Below are positions 31,207-38,428 of a DNA stretch of 44,510 nucleotides, in pieces. The stretch covers positions 1 through 44,510 of the forward strand of contig UQGJ01000016.1 of assembly GCA_900540545.1 (NCBI GenBank), written 5' to 3'. Made by a program: the position numbers and the translations under genes. Below the pieces are notes generated by a model. That model made no database searches, was not told where the DNA came from, and saw only the letters and a program-made list of their open reading frames with translations. How positions within the stretch are numbered: the first letter of the stretch is position 1; each line of letters starts with the position of its first letter. The DNA is from an uncultured Eubacteriales bacterium (GTDB lineage: Bacteria > Bacillota > Clostridia > Oscillospirales > Oscillospiraceae).

Positions 31207-31490
31207 GCAGAGACTGGTGGCGGCGTGTTTGCACTAAGGGAAACGCAACTACTTGCAGGGTTTGCCAGGTCATATGCCGAGGGGCGGCAGCCGAAGTTGT
31301 TCGGGCGCGGACCGATACGAGCTGCAACAGCTTGCAAGTCTTGCCAGCCACCGAAAACCGTACCGCCGCCAGGACGTTCTAGGGGGGCCAGGGGGCGGCG
31401 GGTAGGGCATTGAAAATGCCCGTAGCCGCCCCCTGGTTTTCTTTCGGTTCCTTTCTCAAATGAGAAAGGAATGCCCCCGGCAGGAGGGTG
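31207..31490 (-). repeat. 3'-end composite repeat, copy 5 (long form), after the TrpB-like gene
   Basis: Minus strand: CCTGCCGGGGGC, hairpin TTCCTTTCTCA / TGAGAAAGGAA (plus 31448-31458, 31461-31471), linker CCGAAAGAAAACCAGGGGG, second hairpin (31388-31436) with inner GGGCATTTTCAATGCCC, then the conserved core 31207-31380. Loop-proximal bases of hairpin 1 differ from copies 1 and 4 but stay paired. Non-coding. Confidence 0.75.
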
Positions 31491-31491
31491 C

Positions 31492-32871
31492 TTACAGCCT
31501 GTTCTGCGGAATATCCGGCAGGGTGTCGAAGCCCTTTTGCAGCTCCTCGTCAGTGGGGACATGGTCGGTCATTTTCCCGCTCAGATACGCTTCGTAGGCG
31601 GTCATATCGAAGTAACCGGTGCCGGTGAGGCCGAAGAGGATGGTCTTGGCCTCGCCGGTCTCCTTGCACTTGAGGGCCTCGTCGATGGCGCCCTTGATGG
31701 CGTGGGCCGACTCGGGGGCGGGGAGGATGGTCTCCCGCTTGGCGAAGAGGACGGCGGCCTCGAACACCTCGGTCTGCTTATAGCTCACTGCCTCCATATA
31801 GCCGTCGTGGTAGAGCTTGGAGAGGATGGGGCTCATGCCGTGGTAGCGCAGGCCGCCGGCGTGGTTGGCGGAGGGGATGAAGCCGCTGCCCAGGGTGTAC
31901 ATCCGGGCCATGGGGGTGACCTTGCCGGTGTCGCAGAAGTCGTAGGCGTAGCGGCCCCGGGTGAAGGAGGGGCAGGAGGCCGGCTCCACAGCCACGATGC
32001 GGGGGTCCCGCTTCCCGGTGAGCTTATCCCGCATGAAGGGGGCGATGAGACCGCCCAGGTTGGACCCGCCGCCGGCGCAGCCCACCACCACGTCGGGGTA
32101 CTCCCCCAGCTCCTCCATGGCGATGGCGGACTCCAGGCCGATGATGGACTGGTGGAGAAGGACCTGGTTCAAAACGCTGCCCAGCACATAACGGGTGTTC
32201 TCCCCGGTGACGGCCCGCTCCACGGCCTCGGAGATGGCGCAGCCCAGGCTGCCGGTGGTGTCGGGGTTTTCCGCCAAAATCTTGCGGCCCACCTCGGTCT
32301 CCATGGACGGGGAGGGGGTCACCCGGGCGTCAAAGACCCCCATGACGGCCTTGCGGAAGGGCTTCTGCTCGTAGGAGCACTTGACCATGAACACGTCCAG
32401 GTCGATGCCGAAGTAGCTGCACGCCTCGCTGAGGGCCGTGCCCCACTGGCCGGCTCCGGTCTCGGTGGTGAGCCGGGTGATGCCCTGCTCCTTGGCGTAG
32501 TAGGCCTGGGCCACGGCGGAGTTGAGCTTGTGGGAGCCGGAGGTGTTGTTGCCCTCGAACTTGTAGTAGATCTTGGCCGGGGTGCCCAAGGCTTTCTCCA
32601 GGTTATAAGCCCGGATGAGGGGGGAGGGGCGGTACATCTTGTAGACCTCCTGGATCTCCTGGGGGATGTCCACGTACTCGGTGACGCCGTCCATCTCCTG
32701 GTGGGCCAGGGCTTCACAGAAGATGGGGTAGAGTTCCTCCTCCTGCAGGGGCTGGAGGGTGCCGGGGTTCAGCATGGGGTCGGGCTGGGACTTCATGGCC
32801 GAGCGGAGGTTGTAATACTGCTTGGGCATCTGGTCCTCGGTGAGGTAGAGACGGTGAGGGATGTTTTTCAT
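31492..32871 (-). CDS. TrpB-like (TrpB2) PLP-dependent tryptophan synthase beta chain
   Basis: A 459-aa protein of the longer TrpB2 group. The PLP lysine is K115 in SGSHKLNSA, the phosphate-binding glycine loop is CAGGGSNLGG, and RPSPLIRAYNLEK and TTETGAGQWGTALSEAC are typical. TrpB2 condenses indole and serine to tryptophan, often without TrpA, so it may salvage indole. No other trp gene is adjacent. The upstream T-box with a UGG specifier indicates induction when charged tRNA-Trp is scarce, which supports tryptophan as the product. AAAGGAG precedes the ATG. A composite repeat starts right after the stop. Confidence 0.9.
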   Translation of the reverse strand: MKNIPHRLYLTEDQMPKQYYNLRSAMKSQPDPMLNPGTLQPLQEEELYPIFCEALAHQEMDGVTEYVDIPQEIQEVYKMYRPSPLIRAYNLEKALGTPAKIYYKFEGNNTSGSHKLNSAVAQAYYAKEQGITRLTTETGAGQWGTALSEACSYFGIDLDVFMVKCSYEQKPFRKAVMGVFDARVTPSPSMETEVGRKILAENPDTTGSLGCAISEAVERAVTGENTRYVLGSVLNQVLLHQSIIGLESAIAMEELGEYPDVVVGCAGGGSNLGGLIAPFMRDKLTGKRDPRIVAVEPASCPSFTRGRYAYDFCDTGKVTPMARMYTLGSGFIPSANHAGGLRYHGMSPILSKLYHDGYMEAVSYKQTEVFEAAVLFAKRETILPAPESAHAIKGAIDEALKCKETGEAKTILFGLTGTGYFDMTAYEAYLSGKMTDHVPTDEELQKGFDTLPDIPQNRL

Positions 32872-32884
32872 GATACTGACTCCT

Positions 32885-33205
32885 TTATGTGGGAGAGGGC
32901 ATCAAAAAAGGCCCTCGTCCCAAGAAAATGATTTTCTGGGACAAAGGCCAAGCCTCTGCGGTACCACCCGGATTGACGTTTTCCAAACGAAAACGCCCAC
33001 TCGCTTTCGCGCATCAACCAATACGCGCTCCCCTGATAACGGGCGGAGTCCCCGTCTGGCTAGTAGGCCGCTTGGCCGTTCGCCCGTGCCCTCGGAAGTC
33101 CATTCGCCCCGCCGTCGCCTGCCGCGATCCCACCATCCGCGGCTCTCTGAAAGGTCCCGTATCGGGGTTACTCCTCTTCGTCATCGGTTTGCTGCTTTGA
33201 AGTTG
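32885..33205 (-). ncRNA. T-box riboswitch leader, tryptophan specifier
   Basis: On the minus strand, the T-box sequence GGGTGGTACCGC(A) lies at 32957-32969. It is followed by a terminator stem (32910-32949, GGCC...GTCCCA / TGGGAC...GGCC) and TTTTTT (32904-32909). Stem I features are readable: the GGAGTAA motif near 33175, a GATGGTGGGA-type apical loop, and a specifier loop GAA-TGG-AC with the Trp codon TGG at 33100-33102. Uncharged tRNA-Trp should pair with the specifier and the T-box and prevent termination before the trpB-like gene. Confidence 0.92.
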
Positions 33206-33210
33206 TTTGC

Positions 33211-33240
33211 ATTATACGCGCGGGACGAGCGGTTTGTCAA
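33211..33240 (-). promoter_or_regulatory. Promoter of the T-box / TrpB-like transcript
   Basis: Minus strand TTGACA (33235-33240), 18 bp, TATAAT (33211-33216), both consensus. Confidence 0.85.
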
Positions 33241-33267
33241 GAGGTTTTTTTGAGGGTTTTTCAAACA

Positions 33268-33301
33268 AGGAGCGGAGACCACAGGTGTGGTCTCCGCTCC
33301 T
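33268..33301 (-). terminator. Terminator of the rubrerythrin-rubredoxin operon
   Basis: AGGAGCGGAGACCACA (33268-33283) and TGTGGTCTCCGCTCCT (33286-33301). On the minus strand TTGTTTG follows. Confidence 0.75.
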
Positions 33302-33312
33302 CTTATCATCGC

Positions 33313-33468
33313 TTATTCCTGCTCGAAAACGTCCTTGCCCAGACCGCACACGGGGCACTCCCAGCTCTCGGGGACGTCCTCCCAGGGGGTGCCGGGGGCG
33401 ATGCCGTGCTCGGGGTCGCCCACGGCGGGGGCATAGACGTAGCCGCAGGGGCAGACATACTTTTCCAT
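33313..33468 (-). CDS. Rubredoxin with an unusual C-x-C iron-binding knuckle
   Basis: A 51-aa protein; rubredoxins carry one Fe(Cys)4 centre and shuttle electrons to rubrerythrins and other reductases. The landmarks GYVYAPAVGDP, GIAPGTPWEDVPESW and CPVCGLGK are all present. The first cysteine pair reads C6-P-C8, one residue shorter than the normal C-x2-C, while the second pair C38-x2-C41 is standard. The flanks are in frame and otherwise canonical, so this is not a simple frameshift. AGAGGAGA precedes the ATG. It starts 27 bp after the reverse rubrerythrin stop, as the second gene of that operon and its probable electron donor. Confidence 0.9.
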   Translation of the reverse strand: MEKYVCPCGYVYAPAVGDPEHGIAPGTPWEDVPESWECPVCGLGKDVFEQE

Positions 33469-33495
33469 GGTGTGTGTCTCCTCTGTGTTGGCGAA

Positions 33496-34038
33496 TTAGC
33501 CGAAGTAGCGCTTCAGCAGGCCCTCGAAAGCCTTGCCGTGGCGGGCCTCGTCACGGGCCATCTCGTGGACGGTGTCGTGGATGGCGTCCAGGCCCAGCTC
33601 CTTGGCCTTCTTGGCGATCTCCATCTTGCCGGCGGTGGCGCCGTTCTCGGCCTCCACGCGCATCTCCAGGTTCTTCTTGGTGGAGTCGGTGATGACCTCG
33701 CCCAGCAGCTCGGCGAACTTGGCGGCGTGCTCGGCCTCCTCATAGGCGGCCTTCTCCCAGTACAGGCCGATCTCGGGGTAGCCCTCGCGGTGGGCCACGC
33801 GGGCCATGGCCAGGTACATGCCGACCTCGGAGCACTCGCCGGTGAAGTTCATGCGCAGGCCCTCCAGGATCTCCTCGGGAGCGCCCTTGGCCACGCCGAC
33901 CACGTGCTCGGCGGCCCAGGACTTCTCGCCGGACTGCTCAACGAACTTCTCGCGGGGGGCCTTGCACTGGGGGCAGAACTCAGGGGCGGTCTCGCCCTCG
34001 TACACGTAGCCGCAGATGCTGCAAACAAACTTCTTCAT
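33496..34038 (-). CDS. Reverse rubrerythrin (NADH peroxidase component)
   Basis: A 180-aa protein with the domain order of reverse rubrerythrin: an N-terminal rubredoxin-like site (C6-x2-C9 ... C-x2-C in FCPQCKAP) followed by a ferritin-like four-helix diiron domain (ECSEVGMYLAMARVAHREGYPEIGLYWEKAAYEEAEHAAKFAELL and EMARDEARHG). It reduces hydrogen peroxide and oxygen in the cytoplasm of anaerobes, taking electrons via rubredoxin. I used the ATG at 34038 because GGGAGGAAATC precedes it. The longer frame would cross the promoter. A PerR-like palindrome lies in the leader, and the next gene encodes rubredoxin. Confidence 0.93.
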   Translation of the reverse strand: MKKFVCSICGYVYEGETAPEFCPQCKAPREKFVEQSGEKSWAAEHVVGVAKGAPEEILEGLRMNFTGECSEVGMYLAMARVAHREGYPEIGLYWEKAAYEEAEHAAKFAELLGEVITDSTKKNLEMRVEAENGATAGKMEIAKKAKELGLDAIHDTVHEMARDEARHGKAFEGLLKRYFG

Positions 34039-34075
34039 AGTTGATTTCCTCCCAAATATATTTTTTGATTGTGTG

Positions 34076-34137
34076 GTAATAAGAATTATTACTGATTTAA
34101 CTGTCCATACTATACCACGTTGGTCCAGATTTGTAAA
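34076..34137 (-). promoter_or_regulatory. Promoter and PerR-like operator of the rubrerythrin operon
   Basis: Minus strand TTTACA (34132-34137), 17 bp, TATAGT (34109-34114). Downstream, at about +10 to +26, is the perfect palindrome GTAATAA-GAA-TTATTAC (plus strand, 34076-34092). It agrees with about 11 of 14 fixed positions of the PerR box TTATAAT-N-ATTATAA. This position fits peroxide-relieved repression. Confidence 0.65.
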
Positions 34138-34179
34138 GAGGGTTTTGCAAAAAAGTTTGGGAAAATTTTCAGGGATAGA

Positions 34180-34215
34180 AAAAGTGCCCGGTATTGGTTG
34201 ATACCGGGCACTTTT
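34180..34215 (-). terminator. Terminator of rpiB
   Basis: AAAAGTGCCCGGTAT (34180-34194) and ATACCGGGCACTTTT (34201-34215). A T-run continues on the minus strand. Confidence 0.85.
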
Positions 34216-34226
34216 GGGACGGGGGG

Positions 34227-34270
34227 ATACGGATTGCCGCACCAGTCTGCGGACTGGTTCGCAATGACAG
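34227..34270. repeat. ATTGC...GCAATGACA unit, copy 4
   Basis: GGATTGCCGC, CCAGTCTGCGGACTGG, TTCGCAATGACAG, nearly identical to the copy at 31071. Confidence 0.65.
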
Positions 34271-34289
34271 GGGCGGGGGTGAGGGAAAA

Positions 34290-34724
34290 TCAGCCCTCCA
34301 TGTCGCTGATGAGGCCCACACGGCGGGCGTGGCGGCCGCCCTCAAACTCGGTGGTGAGGAAGGTCTCCACGATGCGCTCGGCCAGATTGGCCCCCACGAT
34401 GCCCGCGCCCAGGGCCAGCATGTTGGCGTCGTTGTGGCGGCGGCACATCTCGGCCATGAGGGGGTCGGTGCACAGGGCGCAGCGGATGCCCCGGACCTTG
34501 TTGGCCGCGATGGAGATGCCGATGCCGGTGGTGCAGATGACGATGCCCTTTTCACACTGGCCGGAGGCCACCGCCTCGGCGGCGGCCTTGGCGTAGGTGG
34601 GGTAGTCGCAGCTCTCGGCGGAGTGGGTGCCGAAGTCCCGGTACTCCAGGCCGTGGGAGTCCAGATAGTCCATGATGTGCTGTTTCAGGCCGAAGCCGCC
34701 GTGGTCGGAACCGAGTGCGATCAT
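34290..34724 (-). CDS. rpiB: Ribose 5-phosphate isomerase B
   Basis: A 144-aa enzyme interconverting ribose 5-phosphate and ribulose 5-phosphate in the non-oxidative pentose phosphate pathway. The start MIALGSDHGGFGLKQ, the catalytic-cysteine stretch GIVICTTGIGISIAANK and RCALCTDPLMAEMCRRHNDANMLALG are diagnostic for RpiB. The ATG at 34724 has GGAGGTC upstream. An in-frame TTG at 34739 would overlap the ribosome site. It is monocistronic with its own terminator. A related LacAB subunit or sugar-phosphate isomerase is possible but less likely. Confidence 0.93.
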   Translation of the reverse strand: MIALGSDHGGFGLKQHIMDYLDSHGLEYRDFGTHSAESCDYPTYAKAAAEAVASGQCEKGIVICTTGIGISIAANKVRGIRCALCTDPLMAEMCRRHNDANMLALGAGIVGANLAERIVETFLTTEFEGGRHARRVGLISDMEG

Positions 34725-34738
34725 AAGAAAGACCTCCA

Positions 34739-35083
34739 AAATTAAGAATGAAGAATTGATAATTGAGCATTTCGCCTGCGGGCGGGACGGGGGCGCGGGC
34801 GGCTATCAGCCGCCCTGCGGTGACTGCCAGACTTCCGCAGTGGCGTGCCGGGTCGCACTCCAGAGTGGCTTCTCTTGCCCCTTTGGGGCAATTCACCTTC
34901 TCGCGCCCCACCGATGATGGACCAGCTTTGCCGGGTATTGCCAAGGTAGGCGCGCGCCGCGCCAGCAGATGGGGGCGACCAACCGCGTGTTAGGCCGTAA
35001 CGGCCGGGGCGGGTGCTTGAGGGCAGACTTGTTACCTCTAGCCGGTTTCGACCTCCATACTCTCGTTGGCGCCGCTCTTAGGT
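34739..35083. other. Gene-free stretch upstream of rpiB with palindromic units
   Basis: Holds a short GAAGAATTGATAATTGAG run (34750s), a GGGCGGCTATCAGCCGCCC hairpin (34798-34816) and about 260 bp of sequence without an obvious gene, which continues as the tail of composite copy 7 and includes GGCCGTAACGGCC. I see no coding frame with a ribosome site and cannot assign a function. Confidence 0.5.
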
Positions 35084-35165
35084 CCAGGGCCAGAAGGCCC
35101 TGGTTGTTTCTTCCCAGGGTTCTTTTCAAGAAAAGAACCCTGCCCCCGGAGGGGGCGCTCCAAAC
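35084..35165 (-). repeat. 3'-end composite repeat, copy 7, near the PHP phosphatase 3' end
   Basis: Minus strand: CCCCCTCCGGGGGCA, hairpin GGGTTCTTTTC / GAAAAGAACCC (plus 35117-35127, 35130-35140), linker TGGGAAGAAACAA, second hairpin CCAGGGCC-TTCT-GGCCCTGG (35084-35103). Stem sequences differ from all other copies while pairing is kept. Confidence 0.7.
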
Positions 35166-35192
35166 CAAATCTTCCCCGCCCGTGGGCGGAGA

Positions 35193-35234
35193 GACGGATT
35201 GCCACACCAGTGTGTGCCCTGGTTCGCAATGACA
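35193..35234. repeat. ATTGC...GCAATGACA unit, copy 5 (variant)
   Basis: GACGGATTGCCACACCAGTG, TGTGCCCTGGTTCGCAATGACA. The inner stem has diverged but the ends are conserved. Confidence 0.6.
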
Positions 35235-35247
35235 TTTGAGAGACCTG

Positions 35248-36042
35248 TCACAGCTTCACAAACTGGGGCTTGCGGGCGTGGTAGGTGGTCAGGTAGCGGA
35301 AGCCGCAGTCTTTCAGGAGGCCAGTGGCCTCCCGGATGCCCTTGGCCACGTTCTCCGGGAAGTGGGCGTCGGAGCCGGTGGTGACGATCTCGCCGCCCAG
35401 AGAGCGGTACAGCTCCAGCACCGGCTTCCACTCGGACAGGGTGCGGCCGTTGTAGGTGTTGACCTCGATGCCCCGGCCGGACTGGATGGTGGTCTTGAAA
35501 ATCGCCCCGATGCGGTCCATCCAAGGGGCCAGGGACACGTCCTGGCCGTCCCGGACCATGTAGCGCAGGGGGTAGATGACGTGGCCCAGCACGTCGTAGA
35601 CCGGCAGGGGGGCCAGCAGGGCCATGGAGGCGAAGTAGTCGTCCAGGGTGGCCCGGCAGACGGGGTAGTTGTCGTAGGGGCCGCAGTAGAAGTCCGCGCC
35701 GCCCAGGGCCTCGCTGCGGTTGTGGAGGGAGCCGATGACGAAGTCCAGGGTCTTTGGGGCGGCGTGGAGGGCGGCGTCGTCCAGGTGGCCGCTGCCGAAC
35801 TCGATCCCCAGGCGCAGGGTCAATTTGCCCCGGAAGGACTCGCGGACCCGGAGGAACTGTTCCTCCGCCGGGGCCCAGTCGTAGGGGGCGGCCCGCTGGC
35901 CGTCCAGGGTCAGGGTGTCGTAGTGGTCGGTGATGCACAGCTCGTCCAGGCCCGCCGCCACCGCGGCGGCGGCCATCTCCTCCAGGGGGAAGTCCGCGTC
36001 GGGGGAGAGGTGGGAGTGGGTGTGGTAGTCGATGAGGTACAT
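35248..36042 (-). CDS. PHP-domain phosphatase, histidinol-phosphatase (HisJ/HisK) family
   Basis: A 264-aa PHP-fold metal-dependent phosphatase. Metal-binding motifs are visible: DYHTHSH near residue 5, CITDHYD at about 37, GIEFG at about 80, IGSLH at about 105, GHVIYP (H about 155) and TTGSDAHFPENV at about 222. HisJ-type members dephosphorylate L-histidinol phosphate in histidine synthesis. No other his gene is nearby, and PHP proteins have varied substrates, so the exact substrate is open. AAGGAGTTG precedes the ATG. It follows the mannosyltransferase on the same strand, separated by 73 bp with a palindromic unit. Confidence 0.83.
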   Translation of the reverse strand: MYLIDYHTHSHLSPDADFPLEEMAAAAVAAGLDELCITDHYDTLTLDGQRAAPYDWAPAEEQFLRVRESFRGKLTLRLGIEFGSGHLDDAALHAAPKTLDFVIGSLHNRSEALGGADFYCGPYDNYPVCRATLDDYFASMALLAPLPVYDVLGHVIYPLRYMVRDGQDVSLAPWMDRIGAIFKTTIQSGRGIEVNTYNGRTLSEWKPVLELYRSLGGEIVTTGSDAHFPENVAKGIREATGLLKDCGFRYLTTYHARKPQFVKL

Positions 36043-36073
36043 GAAATCAACTCCTTATGGGGGCGGGGGAGGC

Positions 36074-36103
36074 GGGCGGCCGCGAGGGCCGCCCCTACGG
36101 GGG
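36074..36103. repeat. CCCTACGGG palindromic unit
   Basis: GGGCGGCCGCGAGGGCCGCC followed by CCTACGGGGG, between the mannosyltransferase and PHP phosphatase genes. Confidence 0.6.
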
Positions 36104-36115
36104 ACAGGGGGAGGT

Positions 36116-38353
36116 TTAGAAGGGCCAGCTGGGGAGCCATTTCAGCAGGTTGGTGGTGTACTGGGTGGGGGTCATCAGGCCAATCAGCACGGGGTAGAAG
36201 AGGAAATAGAGGGCCACGGCCCCGCCCGTGATGCCGTAGACGCCGGGCTTCCACGCCTTGGGGCGACGCTCCATCAGGTCGTCAAAGACCCAGCACAGGG
36301 CCAGCACCAGGAAGAGGGTGGAGGGGAAGTAGTGGTACTCGAAGGTGGTGCGGCCGATGAGCATCCAGGGGACCAATTGGGACAGGTAGCCCACCAGAAT
36401 AAAGAGGGCCTTGCCGGAGTACCCGGAGAGGAAGCAGGTGGAAAACGCGCCGAAGCCCAGGTACAGCAGGGCGCAGACGGCCAGGAGGGCCAGGACGCCC
36501 CAAAACTCGACGGAGTTCACGGGGAACAGGGTCAGCACCTGGTCCACCTTGACCACGGCCACCACCGCGAACAGGCAGGAGAGCAGGAAGAAGCCGGCCT
36601 TGCCCAGGCGGGTGCGGAAGGCGTGGGCGGCGGTGGTGAGGAGGGCGAAGAGCCCGCCCCAGGCCACCACGGGGTTGTTGAAGCAGCCGAAGGCGGCCTT
36701 CAGGCCTTCCCCCGCCCCGGAGGTGTTGTCCAGGTAGTAGAGGATGGGCCGGGCGTCCACCAGCCACTGATACCAGCGGGAGGAGTAAGGGTGGGTGTCG
36801 GTGACGCCCTCGTGGTAGGTGAACATGAACCACTGGTTGTCGGCCATGATGCCGGTCAGGCTGTCCTTGGGGATGGCGGCGGCGGTAAAGTCCGCCCCCT
36901 GGGTGAATTTGCCCGCCACGTTCTGGAACAGCACCGGCAGGCTCCGCCCCGCCCCGGACAGGGTGTTGGCCAGGGACAGGTCCACCCCCTTGGCCTGGGC
37001 GTAGGGGAGGTAGGAGGCGGTGTAGATGCAGAAGGGGATGACCACGAAGCACAGGACGGAGAAGAGCAGGGTCTTGGTCAGCCAGGGGGCGAAGCCCGCC
37101 CGGCGGCCCGCCTCGTCCCTGGGCCAGTCCCGGACCTGGAAGGCCAGACCGATGAAGTAAAGGACCGCCAGACCCAGGCCGCCGTAGATGACCGTCCACT
37201 TGCTGGCCGCCCCCAGGCCCCAGAAGAGGCCGGAGAGGAACAGGGGCAGCGCCCCCCGGGCGAAGGAGGTCCCCGCCGGGAGGGTCAGGTAGCGGTACAG
37301 GAAAAAGTACATCAGCAGGATGAAAAAGACGCCGTAGGTGTCGATGGTGGCGATGCGGGTCTGGGTCAGGTGCATGAAGTCGAAGGCGAAGAGGGCGGTG
37401 CCGCAGGCGGCCACCACCGTCTTGCCGAACATGTTTTTCAAAAAGACGTAAAGCAGGGGGAGCATCCCCACCCCGAAGAGGGTCCCCATGAACCGCCAGC
37501 CGAAGGGGGTCATGCCGAAGAGGCGGATGCCGATGGACAGGATCAGCTTGCCCAGGGGCGGGTGGGAGACCTCGTAGGGGTAGACCCCCTCGATGTGCTC
37601 CAGGGCGGTGCGGGCGTGGTAGATCTCGTCGAAATAGGTGGAGTTGTACCAGGAGATGGTCTCTGGGACGGTATTCTGCTCGTCGAAGAGAGGGGAGGCG
37701 GCGGTGGGGAGGACCCGGTTGCCGTCCATGTCGAAGAGGGCCAGCTCGGCCAGCTCCAGGGGGCCGTCCCGGTTCTCCCGGCCGGTGATGCGCAGGTATT
37801 GGACGTACTGGGGGTTGTCGAACTCGATCTCCTTCCACTTGAAGAGGTCGTTGTACTTCTGGGGCACGGCGTAGCCGGGGCCGAAGCCCTCCTGGCTGCT
37901 CCAGTAGTAGGCCTCCACCTTGCCGTCGTCGTCCTTGCGCTGCCAGAGGGTGGACCACTTGCTGCCGTCGGCGGAGATTTCCAAATTGTAGTCCCCGGTG
38001 CCCAGGCCGGAGAAATACCAGAGGGTCTTGACCTGGACCGGCGCGTCCAGGGCGTACTCCGCACTCTGGCCGCCGCTGAGGTCCAGGGTGGTCTGGGGGG
38101 CGGAGAGGGAGCCCAGCCGGAAAAAGGCGGTGAGGGCGTAGACGGCGGTGAGGGCCAGCAGGGGCAGGGCGTCCTTTTTCTCCATGGGGTGGCGTTTCCC
38201 GGCGAAGGTCATGGGCTTCCCGGCGGGCAGGCGGGCGGCGGCCAGCACGTTCCGGGGGCTGGTAATGACGGACCAGTAGTAGAAAAAGAACATCAGCAGC
38301 AGCGCGATGACCGCCACGGGGATGAGCATGGTGGGGGTGATATATTGAGCCAT
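36116..38353 (-). CDS. GT39-type protein mannosyltransferase-like enzyme with an inserted discoidin-like domain
   Basis: A 745-aa polytopic membrane protein. A first helix (8-30) and a second (60-80) are followed by a soluble insert at about 84-212 that reads like an F5/8-type discoidin domain (YNLEISADGSKWSTLWQR ... YVQYLRITG). The PMT/GT39 core comes next, with FDEIYHARTALEHIEG (241-256), SHPPLGK (263-269) and about ten further helices. Such enzymes transfer sugar from a polyprenyl-phosphate donor to protein or glycan outside the membrane. The discoidin-like insert may bind the glycan acceptor (inference). CCGGAGGTCCCC precedes the ATG. It is downstream of dnaJ with a terminator between them. 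Confidence 0.85.
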   Translation of the reverse strand: MAQYITPTMLIPVAVIALLLMFFFYYWSVITSPRNVLAAARLPAGKPMTFAGKRHPMEKKDALPLLALTAVYALTAFFRLGSLSAPQTTLDLSGGQSAEYALDAPVQVKTLWYFSGLGTGDYNLEISADGSKWSTLWQRKDDDGKVEAYYWSSQEGFGPGYAVPQKYNDLFKWKEIEFDNPQYVQYLRITGRENRDGPLELAELALFDMDGNRVLPTAASPLFDEQNTVPETISWYNSTYFDEIYHARTALEHIEGVYPYEVSHPPLGKLILSIGIRLFGMTPFGWRFMGTLFGVGMLPLLYVFLKNMFGKTVVAACGTALFAFDFMHLTQTRIATIDTYGVFFILLMYFFLYRYLTLPAGTSFARGALPLFLSGLFWGLGAASKWTVIYGGLGLAVLYFIGLAFQVRDWPRDEAGRRAGFAPWLTKTLLFSVLCFVVIPFCIYTASYLPYAQAKGVDLSLANTLSGAGRSLPVLFQNVAGKFTQGADFTAAAIPKDSLTGIMADNQWFMFTYHEGVTDTHPYSSRWYQWLVDARPILYYLDNTSGAGEGLKAAFGCFNNPVVAWGGLFALLTTAAHAFRTRLGKAGFFLLSCLFAVVAVVKVDQVLTLFPVNSVEFWGVLALLAVCALLYLGFGAFSTCFLSGYSGKALFILVGYLSQLVPWMLIGRTTFEYHYFPSTLFLVLALCWVFDDLMERRPKAWKPGVYGITGGAVALYFLFYPVLIGLMTPTQYTTNLLKWLPSWPF

Positions 38354-38395
38354 AGGGGACCTCCGGCAAGTGTGGTGAGAAAGGCAGACGGGATG

Positions 38396-38425
38396 AAAAA
38401 AGGATGGCCCAAAGGGCCATCCTTT
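38396..38425 (-). terminator. Terminator of the heat-shock operon
   Basis: AAAGGATGGCCC / GGGCCATCCTTT around AAA just after dnaJ, followed on the minus strand by TTTTTTC. Confidence 0.85.
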
Positions 38426-38428
38426 ATT

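Noticed and set aside
32940..33120. tRNA-like structure
   Set aside because: The conserved GGTGGTACC and terminator show that this is a T-box leader; no tRNA cloverleaf or acceptor stem is present.
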